Numbered from the stretch's first letter, positions 10,004 to 22,324 are shown. The stretch is 64,000 nucleotides of DNA from Paramacrobiotus metropolitanus (GCF_019649055.1 NW_026570269.1:186001-250000), one strand, 5' to 3'. The notes: generated from the letters alone by a model not told the origin. A program made the numbers and translations.

Positions 10004-12615
10004 CTATATTAAATCTTTATAAACAGCTCTCAACGTTTCCTTAAATTGCAAAATTAACCGTTTAACCGCTTTGGATGCATCCGGCAAACAGAAGGGAGAT
10101 TTGTTGGCCGTTAACGTGTAATAGCTGAAGACCGAATTTGGTTGCGCCCGGTTTGTCTCTACATTGAATCCCAAAGTGGCACAGCTGCTATTCGCGCAGG
10201 AGCTGCATTCGCCTTTTCGAAACTGCAATTAAAACACATGCATCAACCTGCACAGTCCACAGACCATGCACTGCCGGTGTACTGATTAATGCTCATCTTA
10301 CTTTTTCATAGTTTTCACACCGATGAGAGGTCATGGAACATTTCTTTGCATTAATGCTTTCTGTACAACAAAGTCACAATTTTACAAATCTTACACTGAA
10401 TTTGTGCAGGTCCGTTCCGCAGTTCAGTTTCATGTACCGTACGTCAAATGCCAATAGTTCTATGCCCGACGATTCAAACAGTGACAACACAATCAACACA
10501 AAATTTACCTGAGTAGAGGGCGATAGCTCGAGCGTGATTACACGCAAACAACTCAAACGTTGTCGCTTCCGTCACTCCAATCAAATCTGTAAAATACGCC
10601 TTTTTACTGGTGCTGTGTTGTAAGAAAAAATAACAAAAAGTGATTGCCTGATTGGATTTAGAATGCCGTTTTACACTTTTCGATTAGAAGCTGGTAGTTA
10701 AGTACTCACTGAAAGTGCTTGTGTTCATTGTCGCCGGATGAATGGTTCTGAAAATCAGATTGAAGGAAATGAGAACTTGAATTACTTTTGCATGCGTTAT
10801 CTGATTCATACCCTTTATCGCAGCCAGGTTGACGCAAGCCACCATTAGGAAAAAAATCTGCCAAACAATTTTTGAAATTAATTAGCTTAATTAACCTCGG
10901 AAATGTGGTTATCCAATAACTACGTACTTAAGTGCCCCATCCCTTGGGGAGATCCGAAACTAGCTTGAAAGAGGGATTCACCATCCGTTGCAATCTGCGT
11001 GATATAAAATATTTCACCATAAACTTTTCTCCCACTCACTGTGTAATTCGCGCTGCATGCGAACAGCAGCGAACAGTTTGCTGCTGTTTTGCTCACTAGA
11101 TCTAGAACTGACTGTACGAACCGTATCGATGAATTTTGCATCAGTGGGATCTAGCCGCACAACTGGGTCCGTATTGGTGAAATATGGACCTAATACAAAA
11201 ACTAGTATATCAATTTTGATCCAGCAGAAATTTATTTAAATTATGTGGCTAAATAACTTAGCGGCTACTGGCTAGTAACCATTACCTGCGGGGTCAAGTC
11301 CAGTAATGCGCCCGAGAGCGAACCCTTTGCTGCGCAGAATTGCTCCCGCATACCCAGCACCATGGGTACGGAGACTACAAATGGGTCCGTGACTACAACT
11401 GGGTCCGTATTGGTGAAATATGGACCTAATACAAAAACTAGTATATCAATTTTGATCCAGCAGAAATTTATTTAAATTATGTGGCTAAATAACTTAGCGG
11501 CTACTGGCTAGTAACCATTACCTGCGGGGTCAAGTCCAGTAATGCGCCCGAGAGCGAACCCTTTGCTGCGCAGAATTGCTCCCGCATACCCAGCACCATG
11601 GCACGGAGACTACAAATCACGTTGCTTGATAAAGCACAATGAATGCTGCGATTTTTTATGCAAAGAAGCTGGACCCGAAAAATTTTAAAATACTAGCGTA
11701 ACTGCGTACCTGTGGCCGACCAGATGAACTTTGTCACCGTTTGATGGATCCACTTTGTATTGCGATTGTAGATGCAGAAGAAACTTGGCTACGTATGCAC
11801 CCACTAAGCGGATGTTGGCTGTAGCCTGCACGTATGGCGCCTGATTGCCAGCAGCTGCAATTTCAACAAATTAACTTTACCAAAGCACTTTAGAGGTGAC
11901 CTTCCAGCTATCACAGAGACAGCTTCATATACAGGAGCTTACACCAATCCATTCTTAAAACGTTGTAGTCGCCGTTTTTTAATAATTCCTCCACAATTTC
12001 CTGGAATGAAATTTTGACATTAATTTTAGTATCTTTACCGTGGGTTGTCGATTACTTGGCCTATGTTCAAAGTAAACCATTAATAGATACCTGCCACCAA
12101 GAAAACTGAAAATTGTCAGCAAAGCCGTGAATTAGAATGTAGGATTTTTTCGCAGGATCAAAGTAGGACTGCTTAATGGTTTTCGTGTCATCGGGATTGA
12201 GAATTTGTGTCTGCAAGCTGCCGGGATTTTTTCTTGTACTTAGGCGCATTTTCAAGAATTGAGTCAGGAGACAAACAGGAAGAACTGTTATTGGTCTGCA
12301 AAACGCTTATTATATAGCAGCAACAGTGATTACAATGCATTCATACCTTATTTATTTCTGGCTTTATTAATATTGTTCTGCCATTACTAACCTGTTGACA
12401 ATATCGAAGAATGGACCAGCGGCTTCAAAGCACCCGAGGTCACCACAGCACATGCTCATTTTGTTAGTTGAATCGGCGGCAGTGTTTACTTCTGGTGTCG
12501 CCGTCACTGTCAGTGGTCGGGACGTAAGCGTTACGGCAGCGCTTTCCACATTGCTAAGATTCATGAGGAGTATGGTCATAACGACAAATGTTACAGCGAC
12601 CTTTAAAACATGCAT
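10004..12615 (-). CDS. Pancreatic-lipase-family secreted lipase, copy 1
   Basis: Twelve exons on the minus strand: 12615-12392, 12295-12091, 12000-11943, 11854-11710, 11374-11286, 11189-11122, 10994-10928, 10857-10812, 10747-10710, 10586-10509, 10360-10302 and 10222-10004. Total 431 aa. A signal peptide (MHVLKVAVTFVVMTILLMN) is followed by CCGDLGCF, the N-terminal block of pancreatic lipases, then ILIHGF, MDWSAGN and the catalytic triad: Ser in VHLVGHS, Asp in GRITGLDPAG, and His in ELFACNHARAIALY. The lid lies between PGCDKG and FACNH. The family hydrolyses acylglycerols or phospholipids outside the cell. The C-terminal ~70 residues are Cys-rich, with no full PLAT domain seen. The exon encoding LDPAG occurs twice; only the copy at 11286-11374 keeps the frame. 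Tandem paralog of the next gene, with the same exon plan. Confidence 0.88.
11161..11616. repeat. Tandem duplication (~220 bp, period 236) inside lipase copy 1
   Basis: 11161-11381 recurs almost unchanged at 11397-11616. Each copy holds the 'SL..HGAGYAG..GLDPAG' exon and its flanking intron, plus the start of the next exon. The exon is 89 bp in the left copy, the same size as in lipase copy 2, but 88 bp in the right one (11522-11609), which breaks the frame. Only about three bases differ overall, so the duplication is very recent or an assembly artefact. Confidence 0.9.
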
Positions 12616-12685
12616 GTTGAAAAGATTAGAAAATTAAAGGGCAAACTCTTAACAGATGGCGAAACAATTGTGAGCGGGGACAAAG

Positions 12686-12718
12686 TGCAACTCTTAAACA
12701 AATCTGCGCTTTTATATA
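12686..12718 (-). promoter_or_regulatory. Core promoter of lipase copy 1
   Basis: On the minus strand TATATAAA (12718-12711) stands 32 bases before a CA step at 12686, about 70 bases upstream of the start codon. Confidence 0.55.
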
Positions 12719-12750
12719 AAATTAATAGAATAAACGGCAATGCTACACAC

Positions 12751-12788
12751 GTTCGTGGAGTACAACTGGCGTAGACGTTTCAAGTGGA
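12751..12788 (-). promoter_or_regulatory. Conserved upstream block, lipase copy 1
   Basis: A 38-bp block that matches 31 of 38 bases upstream of lipase copy 2 (16746-16783) without gaps. Both sit 30 to 70 bases upstream of the TATA box, while flanking DNA has diverged. The plus-strand core is AGACGTTT, then AAGTGGA. A shared enhancer-proximal element is the simplest reading. Confidence 0.5.
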
Positions 12789-14163
12789 TCGGAAAGTTGC
12801 GGTGACAAACTGCTGACCACAGGTAATTTAAGTAAGTATAACATGCTACGATATTTCTACACCGCTGACGGTCACGCTGATGGAAATTTCGAAGCCAAAG
12901 ATGTCGTGCGCAAGTACACGCGCAACGTAGATTTTAATAACTCGCGAGGGTGTATCACGTGTATGAAATTCGAAAAAGGGCGCATTAAGTGTCTCTTTTA
13001 TAGAAAAACGTTTTATGTATCGTAGCTTTGAAAATAAGGAGTTTTTACAGTTTCCCACCTCGAAATACGGTTATTGTTGTATGTACATGAGTGATATACT
13101 GTGAAGAATTTTTTTTAAAAATGCATGCCATGCAGGTTCACGGATTACCGATTTATTCCACAGTTTCTTATTCCATGCAGTCAAAACAGCGCAAGAATTA
13201 CGAATAAGGCTCTAGAGGATGGCCTTATCCAGAAAGATTTTTCCGCAAATATCTGTGCTCTGTAATACGTTGCAAAAGGTAGTGCATCTAGAATCCCAGG
13301 TCTAAAAAATCTTTAATCGTTACATTTTTTTAGCTTGACAATTATATGCCACCGTATATGTGCGTACTTTATAATGTTGAAAAATTAATGGCAATGATAA
13401 TTGTGCTAAATTGAAGTTTTATTGGAACGAACAGGTTAATTTTACTTAATTGCAGTAATCACTTCAAAGTTAATCCATCAATGGCAAATTTTATAACTTA
13501 AAGCCGTTTATAATGAAGTTAGAACAAAAGCGAAGGTGGCATACCTTTTCAAGTAATGCCTGTGTGATAATTCATGCATTTGGCTACGTAAGAATTTTTT
13601 GTGTCTGAGCAATCTTTCCGAAATAAGCAGATACTACTGCTTAAATATTGCGCAATGGTTTAGTTTCCTTACTTTTTTGTTATATTTTTCTCTTATATAA
13701 GTATTTTCCGGCACTTTACTACAGATACTCGCTAACACAGTTTTATAGTTTTGCTGCTTTTGGTTTTGTGCATGCATCTTTTAACCAGATCGCGCTTAAT
13801 TCCCTATGTCTGGGTACAAAGCTTGGAGAAAATCATGTTTTTTTGTGTAATTTCTTACAGTAGATATTTTGAGGGACGTTTGGGGATGATACCTAACATA
13901 AAATGTTGTACGGGAACGAACGAAAAGTACATAAAGTACGTGCTTTGCGTTTTCCGTAGTAACGATGCACAAAAATGAGAGATTCGCCTATAATCTCGTA
14001 TGATCGTCATTTACAGCCATTAATGGACAGATATGATACTCGCAATTCGTAATACTGCAGCCGTGAGAAAAGAGTACTTAACTAATAAGTAAACAGCGCA
14101 CTGAAGCAAAATGTTTTACACCAATTTCAGTAAATACTAGTCAGGTAAAATTTAAGGTTTCTG
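12789..14163. other. Spacer between the two lipase genes
   Basis: No gene is supported. Open frames at 12843-13025 and 13648-13978 have no domain, signal or splice partner. It holds the upstream region of copy 1 and the 3' UTR of copy 2. Confidence 0.45.
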
Positions 14164-16554
14164 TTAATTCTTTAACCTTTCATAGATCTGCCGCAATGTT
14201 TGTCGCTCAGTTTTTGCTGCATCGGATAAACAGAAAGGTGACTTCCTGGCAGTAACAGTGTAGTAATTCAGAATTGAGTTGGGCTGTGCCCGGTTTGTTT
14301 CCACGTTGAATCCCAGCACGGCGCAGTTGTCATCCGCACAGGAATTACATTCGCCTCTCCGAAACTGGAACAAAGAAATGTGAAGTTACAAACAGCCTTT
14401 CTCAGCTTTAGTTTCCAGTGAGACCTTTTCGTAATTGTCGCACCGGTGAGAGGTCATGGCACAGGTTTTGGAATTGATGCTTTCTGAAACGTACCAATTA
14501 CGGTCATTAGGTGTACAAGAATATACATAACGTAAAAAATTACTACAAATGTTAGCTGTTTAGAAAGCAGTTTTGCAAGGAAAATGCCAACATTTTGTAC
14601 CTGTGTATAGAGCAATGGCCCGAGAATGACTGCAGCAAATCAGTTCGAAAGCGGCTGCTTCAGCCAATCCAATTAGATCTATTAATTTTGACACACTTAA
14701 AAATTTAGAGTTTGACAATATTGAACAAATTTTGTTGATTTTTGTCATAATATGGAATCTGTAATTATGCTGATTGAGATATCACTTACTAAAAGTGCTG
14801 GTATCCATAGTTGTAACGTGGAACAATCTAAATCGAAGAATTTGTTTCGATTCAGATGAAAAAGTTGCCATTATTTTATTTTCCCATTTAGGGGCAACAT
14901 TTTTCAGTGGAAAATAAAGCTCTATCTGTCCTGCTTTAGCAGCTTGCACTCGTACCCTTTCTCGCAGCCAGGTTGCCGAAGTCCACCATTAGGCAAAAAA
15001 TCTGCAAGTCGAAACGCCTTCTGTAACTATATTACCTGTACAGTATTTCAGTTCAGAAAGTCCAGTTTTGTATACTGACTTATGTGACCCATAGGTTGGG
15101 GCGAGCCATAGCTGCCAGTTAGGATAGTCGATTCCCCATCCGTAATTATCTGCAGCACCATATTTTTGGTACTCTTGTACGATCGATTATATTCAAATTT
15201 TCTTAAAATGTTGGCATATTACCGTGTCGACAATCATAGCGTCAGTGGGATCCAACCGTACGGCCGCATCAGTATTGGTAAAATATGGACCTAAATTTAC
15301 ATATTAAAAAAGGCTGGAGCTTTTGACATGGGAAAGGTAGTCGGAGTACCACAGAGCAGAAATACTACGTATTATACAGTACGTACCTGCCGGATCAAGT
15401 CCCGTGATGCGACCAAGAGGAAATCCCTTCCTTCGCATAATACTTCCTGCATATCCGGCGCCATGTGCACCGAGACTATATAAACAAATAACAATCAATT
15501 CAAAGGTACGAGTAATTAATGACTTGTGTACATCGTGCACAAGCAGAAAGAAATTATCATGATCTAATTAGCCCCTACTGCCACCGAAATACTGTAGCTA
15601 GAAGTACACAAGCGCCTTGTTCTGTCTGCTGGGGGACCTTGCATGGATGCGCAATATAAACTGTGATTACCTGTGTCCCACTAAGTGGACTCCGTTTGAA
15701 GGATCGACTCGGTACTGTGATTGTAGATGTATGAGAAATTTGGCCACGTACGCTCCCACTAAGCGGATGTTGGCGGTGGCTTGAGCATAAAGAACTTGGT
15801 TGCCGGCAGCTGCACGAAAACCGTTTATTCCAATTCAGTGTTACCATTCAAATTGGGCTTTGCCGCAAATAAAGAGTTGAGCCATTTCAACCACTTACAC
15901 CAATCCATCCTCATAACGTTGTAATCTCCGTTTTCCAGCAGCTCCTCTACGATTTTCTGGAACCATGTTAAAGGTCACAGGATGCTTATGCGTGAAAACA
16001 CTTTCAAGGTTACCTGCCACCAGGCATAGTGAAAACTATCGCTAAATCCGTGAATCAGAATGAAAGTCTTCTTAGCAGGGTCAAAAAAGGATTGCTGAAT
16101 GGTCTTTGTATCGTCAGGATTCAGAATTTGTGTTTGCTGACTATCGGGATTCTTTCGTGTGCTCAGTCGCATTTTCAAAAGCGGGGTTAGGGAGCAGAGC
16201 GGGAGAGAGCTTACTGGTCTGCCCAGATAAGCAGTTCATTATAATATAGCTAGTATCGTACGGAAATACAGACCGAATTTTGAAAATTTCTTAATGTTTT
16301 CTTATTCTCGCATTCGTTCCTGATCAACGAAGCTAATCCATAGCGTACCGGTTGACTGCATCGAAAAAAGGGCTGGCTGTGTCAAAGCACCCAAGGTCAC
16401 CGCAGCAAGCGCTCGCTTTGGTGGTTGCGTTAAAGAGGATGCTATCGGCCAACAACATTGCCGAAATAGATTGATCAGCTGCGCCTCCCGCATTATGCAA
16501 AGTTCCTAGCTGGGCAAGGACAATAAAATTTAAAACGAACTTTAAAGCGTACAT
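14164..16554 (-). CDS. Pancreatic-lipase-family secreted lipase, copy 2
   Basis: Twelve exons: 16554-16349, 16218-16014, 15956-15899, 15809-15671, 15475-15387, 15290-15223, 15149-15080, 15001-14956, 14827-14790, 14678-14601, 14483-14425 and 14364-14164, giving 418 aa. Intron positions and phases match copy 1, and most exons have identical lengths (205, 58, 89, 68, 46, 38, 78, 59 bp). The signal peptide begins MYALKFVLNF; an in-frame ATG four codons earlier (16566) is possible. Catalytic Ser is in HLVGHSLGAHGAGYAG, Asp in GRITGLDPAG, His in CCSHSRAIALY. All coding exons are intact. Substrate cannot be read off; the family acts on neutral lipids or phospholipids in secretions. The two copies clearly arose by tandem duplication and are well diverged. 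Confidence 0.9.
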
Positions 16555-16703
16555 GCTTGGTAGCACGTAAAAAATTTAAGAGCAAACTAAAGTACAATAA
16601 ACTAACCAATACCAGGAAAAATTCCTTTATTTACTGGACCGATCATAGAAAAAGCGAATCAGTCTTACCTTAGATAATGTGTATGTCAAAACTCAAAAGT
16701 ACG

Positions 16704-16713
16704 CTCTTATATG
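16704..16713 (-). promoter_or_regulatory. TATA-like box of lipase copy 2
   Basis: The minus strand reads CATATAAGAG, about 155 bases upstream of the start codon and in the same place relative to the conserved upstream block as in copy 1. Confidence 0.45.
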
Positions 16714-16745
16714 CAAAACAGTTATTGCCATCTTTTGTTACGGAC

Positions 16746-16783
16746 GTTCATGGAATACATCTATCGCAGACGTTTTAAGTGGA
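16746..16783 (-). promoter_or_regulatory. Conserved upstream block, lipase copy 2
   Basis: Counterpart of 12751-12788 with 31 of 38 bases identical. It also lies in a short plus-strand open frame (..MEYIYRRRFKW..), so an old coding exon shared by both copies is an alternative to a promoter element. Confidence 0.5.
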
Positions 16784-17269
16784 ATGACGCGCTTTGTGGT
16801 GCACTTATGCTGACGACGGCAATAACGCTCCAGGGGAGGGTGCACGCAGGTTTGTTTGCCACTGACCGCTACACACAACATACATGGTTTTGTATTCCTG
16901 TCAGTTCTGCAATATTAGTGCAATGTGCGAAATTCATTCAGGTGTGTTAAAAAAACCAAAGCGCTTGTGCTGAAAAAGTGTACGACCATGACTAAGTGCA
17001 ATCGCTGTTAATTTTTATCCATTATTGCTTTTTTTACAAACTATGACTTCAATATAGATTTCTATATATACTGTAAATTCGAGAGTCTGTGCGCAGTTGT
17101 CGGTTGATTTGATTTTTTATTGAGCAATCGCAACTGGAGATAATAAAATTCTAACATAATTCAACAGAATTAATGTCTCACATTGTCAGTAATTAATTTA
17201 CAAGATCTTCAGTCACATATGCACATCACAGCTTTAATTTTTAAAGGTACAGTTCAAACTGGTTGTTTA

Positions 17270-18891
17270 TTAGTGTTTCAACAGAAGCCACAATCCCAGC
17301 ACAGATCCAGTAATGACCAACGCCGAAGCAAAATCGCGTGCGGCCGCATTTCCCTGTATGGCACGGGCGGCGACCGGCGCCTTATTCTCCTCTGTCCCCT
17401 TCGGTGCCTCCTGCAGCTTGATCAGATGCGTTAGATCATCCACATCCACATACTGTATTCCAGATTGCCAGTAGCAGTCACCACTCTGACACAGATACAA
17501 GCGCCCATTGTCCGCTAACCGCAACTCCGAATTGGGTCGCCCGGTTTCACCGTACTTGAACTGTGGCTCCTTAAACCACATCTGGATACTGCCCCATCCG
17601 CCCATGTCGCCATAGTAGATGAATTCCCCGCGCGACGTCACCGTCACGTTATCGGGCGTGGCCGAGTGGGTGTAGGAGCTGAATGTCGGCGTGGAATCGC
17701 AGTCGCGGTACACCACCATGTTCCCGTCGTCTTGGAGAATCAGATAAAAGTTCTTATTTGGAGAGTAATACTTTTTCCCTGGAGTAAGAACTTGGCCCCT
17801 TTGCAGTACCTCTGCATAATAAAAAAACTTTTATAGCATCCTGTAAGTGGCACTAAAAACTGGAATGGTAAAAATGCTAATGGAATAATAAAAATGCACA
17901 CAGTCTGTGTGTGCGTCATACGTTTGGTGACTTAAGTCTGCATACAGTTTTTATTTTGGCAGTTCGGAAATTAGCAAGCCAATTAGAAGCCAAAGCTAAG
18001 TAATAAAATAACCCTGATGACCATATTCAACCGAGTTTAACATCAGCCGGTGGTGACGAAAAAATAACCTCCCAAATAATAATTGTTAGACCTACAAACT
18101 GAGTGATACGATCTGACCGAAAACGAGCGCAAAGTTCAGTCGAGATTTATAACGTATAGATTTTAGAATTTTTAATTGGCTGGCTATCCCAGTTACCTGC
18201 AGACCTATTGGAAAGTGAAGCATTATTCAGGCACGCATATTCCCTTAATCCAGTCGACTCCCAGTAGACTTCGCCATCGATACTCAACTGCAGATATCCG
18301 TCATCGGTCAGCGAGAGAACGGGCTGGTACAAACCGGTCCGGGTCAGCGGCGAATTAGACCGCCACAGCGTGGCGTTGTTGCGTTCGTCCATCGTGCCCC
18401 ACAAATACAGATTTCCCCGTTGCGTCAGCTCCAGACGGCTTACCGAATGCCCATCGGCCATCGTGCTCCACACCACCGTGGAGGACAGCTTTTTCGAATT
18501 AACAGGCAGTCGCATAACCATCAAGGCATAGCTCGACACCATAACTTTGTATTTTCCGGAGGGACTGTAAATGGGAGTACTGTACGGCCGTATCTCTCCG
18601 CCTGCTTCTAGTACCACTGAAATAATCAAACAAAAACTTGGGCTACTTTATAATATAGTATTACAATGTAGGTACAGTGCTAATAACATGGCATAATTAA
18701 ACTTGCTAGTTTTATTATGCCATGCTAATACTGTAACAGAACGAAAATACGTAATACGAACGAAACTGGGCGTACGTACACGTTGAATCTCCAGGGTCAC
18801 TCCAATACACTGCTTGTGCGTGATTTCCTATCCAGCACATGCACAAAGAAACAAACTGCAGTACTGAAATGTCCAAACTTTGCTGCATCAT
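17270..18891 (-). CDS. Secreted or GPI-anchored protein with two bulb-type lectin (B_lectin) domains
   Basis: Three exons, 18891-18780, 18616-18197 and 17811-17270, both introns phase 1, total 357 aa. A signal peptide (SVLQFVSLCMCWIGNHAQA) leads to domain 1, which starts GDSTLVLEAGGEI and runs to GEVYWESTGL. Domain 2 starts EVLQRGQVLTPGKKY and contains LILQDDGNMVVYRD, the Q-x-D-x-N-x-V-x-Y mannose-binding signature of monocot-bulb lectins. The matching site in domain 1 is degenerate. The C-terminus is hydrophobic (FASALVITGSVLGLWLLLKH) after small residues, as in GPI signals. Likely role: cell-surface glycan binding, possibly defence. B_lectin domains are patchy in animals, so origin by transfer or selective loss is open. 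An upstream in-frame ATG at 18939 is a possible earlier start. Confidence 0.8.
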
Positions 18892-21092
18892 GCCTGGATT
18901 GTGTAGCAGAAAACAGAACAATTCAAGATTTAACAACAATCAGTTAGTGGGAAGTAAAGGACGCCGGACCTCGTTGTGGCATCTACAGGTGACAAATCAC
19001 AGTGACAGAGAATCAAGACTTAATAGTTGATAAATTGTGAATCAATAAGTAAACTTAGTTTGTTTATGGTCGCAATGACTGAAAACATACACCAACCAAT
19101 TTTTCCAGATTAATCAGGTGTGATTGTTGTGTACATGGAAGAATGATGTTTATCTCATGTGGACTTGCACACTTTAACTGTATACATATCCCGCAGGCAA
19201 CATTCACATTAAACACATGTGACGGAGGATATTCTCCGTGTGGAGTTACCGGTTTCTTCGCAAACACGTACTAACATCCCTCATATCGCGGTAAAACAGG
19301 AAGAATAAGTGGTAAATTTTGCCGAAATTCTGCTTACCGCTAATGTCTAGTTTGTACACTGCATAGCGGCATATCGTTTGTCTCGGGAACATGTAATTGT
19401 CAAGAGTTACAAATTTTACAAAGTAATTGAAACCGGTTGTTAAAGGCTACCCGGTAACACATTTGTCATTTCCGAATTACTCGTGCCCGTCATAAAAAAA
19501 TTTATCAGATTTCTTAATTTTATTAATTCAAATGCGCCATTTATCTATTTCGGTTTGGTAAAGCTTTGCTGATAAAGTTTTGAAGTTTTGGCTCGACTGT
19601 GCCATATTTTAAACTTACCATTTTCTATATACAGAATTGTACCCGTAATTGTTAGCACAAAATTGTACATGTAGCCATCACAATTTTTTATCTTCATTAT
19701 TAGCCAGCACTTAACAACGTGCTTCACCTAAGGCGTACACAAACGTACACAGATTAATGTCTTGTCCTATCCGGTCTGGAAAATGTACCGTAGTCAAGCC
19801 AGATGATAACTGGATGTAAAAACCAGCAAAATTTCGCAAGTCAGCATGCGCAGAGCTATTTCAATGACTATTTTCTTAATGTGAATTTGATGGCACAATG
19901 AAAAATATTTTCAGGTGAAAATGCCTGTAAATATTGGTGTTTAAGCAGTACACAAGTGCTGCGCAATTTAAGCACGGCAACCATAACAAACTTTGTATTT
20001 ATTGAGTCTCGCAGATCGAGCTGCAATGGTACTGTAACAATGGATCTCAGCGTACTAGCACTGTAATTGGTTTCGAAGATTCTAAATAGTTAATAAGCAC
20101 AAAAGCATAAAAGTCTACGATAATTGTATAAGTAACGATGATAACGATACATAGCACATTAGCAGCCAATGTCGGTTGCCGAGAAAGTAAATTTGAAATA
20201 AAAATACTTTTGATTATTATATGACAGCTTATAGCCGGACTTGGATGAAAACTCTCGATCGTGTACTGTTTTATTTTGCTTTTATATTTGAATCTATTAA
20301 TTTAAATAGTGATAGCGCTAGAGAAGGTGATATCTTTATCTATCCAACTGGTTTTTAACTAAGCAAATTCTGCAAGGTATTAACTGAAACAGTTGCGATT
20401 GTATACCAGTTAATTACTCTCATTTATGACCTTTCATAGTTTTTGTTTTGGTACTACAATAATTCGGGTTAGGTGGCTTGCAGATAACGAGCTCAAAAAG
20501 CACGTTCCAAGATCCTAAGCACTAAAAGCAAGAAAAAATGATGCAAAGTAATAATATTTTGAAAACTTTTGACAATAGCTCAAATTTCTAATGCACAGAA
20601 CAGCAAATGCCGCTTTGACAACATTACAGACGATAACGCATCTCTACACTGCATAAAATAAAAAGCGGTTTTTAAATCCCCGGGAGGTTACTGAAGCGAT
20701 ACAAATAACTTGGTGTATTAAAAATCGACTTAGTATTTGCACTGTGGCACATAAAAAAGCTTGCTTTCATCCAAAGGTCACAGTGCGCAAGATGTTGGTA
20801 AACTGCTGCATAAGCTGGCCATTAAGCTGCGACAACGCAGAATATTGATTGTGGTGTGCAGTTTCATTCTTATACGCTTAAGATTTATTGCTAAACGTCA
20901 CAACTACAACATGTGCAACTTTCCTTACGTATGTATAAGGGCCAAACCGTATCTATTTGTGTACATGCAATGGAGATGCGTTTTATTTTTGACAACAGAC
21001 AACAATGAAGCATTTCATGCACCAGTTAGTATCTTTGAACAACCGGCAAAGAAGAGCGCGCCTTCATGAACATAGTTAACCTGCGTGTCAGG
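18892..21092. other. Long gene-free AT-rich stretch
   Basis: About 2.2 kb without a supported gene. Open frames at 19064-19267 (-) and 20761-21069 (+) have no family resemblance or splice linkage. It contains the upstream region of the lectin gene and the 3' side of the next gene. Confidence 0.45.
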
Positions 21093-22200
21093 TTACGCTC
21101 CACGGATACAGCGGCGTAGGGAACGCAGCGCACGTAGAGGAAGGGGAAATGCCGTTTTTGCGGCTCTGGCGTTGCGGACGTAGTAGGTGCGCGGGTACAC
21201 CTTAACCTCTGGGTCCATGAAGTCACGCACCGGTCGTAAGCGTAATCGGTTTAAGCCGTTCAAGGTTTGAAAGCGCGTTGAGAGCACAGCGTACACATCT
21301 GTAACAACAAAAGGTTTCCTGTTGTAATACTCTGCCCATAGTATAGCGAATGTGATGCTACAATATGAGATCATGCATAAAAGCGCTAATGTGATGTTTA
21401 CAATGTCTGACGCGCGTTCGAAAATGGGTTTCGCAAAAAAAAATTGAAATGATAGCATATCCTTTGCTATTACCCGGTGACGAGCGTGCGTCATTCTGTA
21501 GAGCGGATGTGTGACCTCTCAAGCGGAAGAAGGAGCAAGAAAAGTAAAGCCGTTAATATAAAATAATTTTATTCGCGATAAATTTATTTAAATATTACTA
21601 AAATATCACAAGCGCTCTAACAAGCAGCTGCAAACATAATTACAAAGAACTGACTTATCTGTACTTTGCCTACTTATGGCGGTAGTAGTATATGCCCATT
21701 CGTATACGTAATACATACAATGCACTAGCATATTTTTTTCACTGAGAATTTTTGACAAGAAAATTAAAAAGATTAGCAATTCAAAATGACATTTTTCGGC
21801 AGAAAAATTTTTTCTAAATTATGCAGATAAATTCTAGGCAATTTACGACTCAAAAGCTGATGACATACGTACCGCGTTGATCTTTGTTTTGCTCTCCGTT
21901 GCCAAAACTGTTCTGTGCTAGCTCTTCCTGTGTTGATTCGTTATCACTTGCAGGTTTATCCGGCGCGAGAATTTGACCACTGGGCAGGATACATGGCTTT
22001 CGGATGTTGGCGGTGTTTGGTGAGGAATACACCGGATAGTGGAACAACCGTTTCTCCACTCGAGGCTGTTCAACTACGTTTTCACCGGCATAGTCAACAG
22101 TCAAAGAATCATCGAGGTCACTCTTGAGGGAGGCACCACAACAATACCGAAACAGAGCAAAACAGAGAAACCCAGTAGGAAGATGATTAATCATATGCAT
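21093..22200 (-). CDS. Unknown secreted basic protein with a KR processing site
   Basis: Exon 1 (22200-21873, donor G|GTACGT) and exon 2 (21298-21093, acceptor GTTACAG) join in phase 1 to give 177 aa. The start MHMINHLPTGFLCFALFRYCCGAS looks like a signal peptide; the second ATG (22194) is equally possible. After ~30 acidic residues comes VEKR, a prohormone-type site, then LFHYPVYSSPN, a Glu/Asn-rich linker, and an Arg-rich tail (LNRLRLRPVRD, LRSLRRCIRGA). Two cysteines remain after the signal, enough for one disulfide. I recognise no family. It may be a propeptide for a basic secreted factor. An alternative reading, in which the last exon extends upstream to an ATG at 21494, would give a one-pass membrane protein but ignores the splice pair and the promoter. 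Confidence 0.55.
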
Positions 22201-22288
22201 AGTTGTGTCGTAGAACCACTCAAAGCAAAGTTAAAACGAAAAAAAGTTCGTGTTGAAAGTTGCACTAAGATGGCAGAAGCAACTCATC

Positions 22289-22321
22289 CGTATGCAACTG
22301 GTTACGCGTCGCGGCTTTATA
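22289..22321 (-). promoter_or_regulatory. TATA box of the secreted basic protein gene
   Basis: The minus strand reads TATAAA at 22321-22316 within TTTATAAAGCC, about 120 bases before the start codon. The expected start point is near 22289. Confidence 0.5.
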
Positions 22322-22324
22322 AAT

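Noticed and set aside
20761-21069. 102-codon plus-strand frame with a hydrophobic middle
   Set aside because: No ATG at its start, no splice partners, no family resemblance; AT-rich neighbourhood.
21299-21494. Upstream extension of the secreted basic protein's last exon, giving a one-pass membrane protein
   Set aside because: A clear acceptor at 21299 matches the phase of the signal-peptide exon, and a TATA box supports the longer gene.
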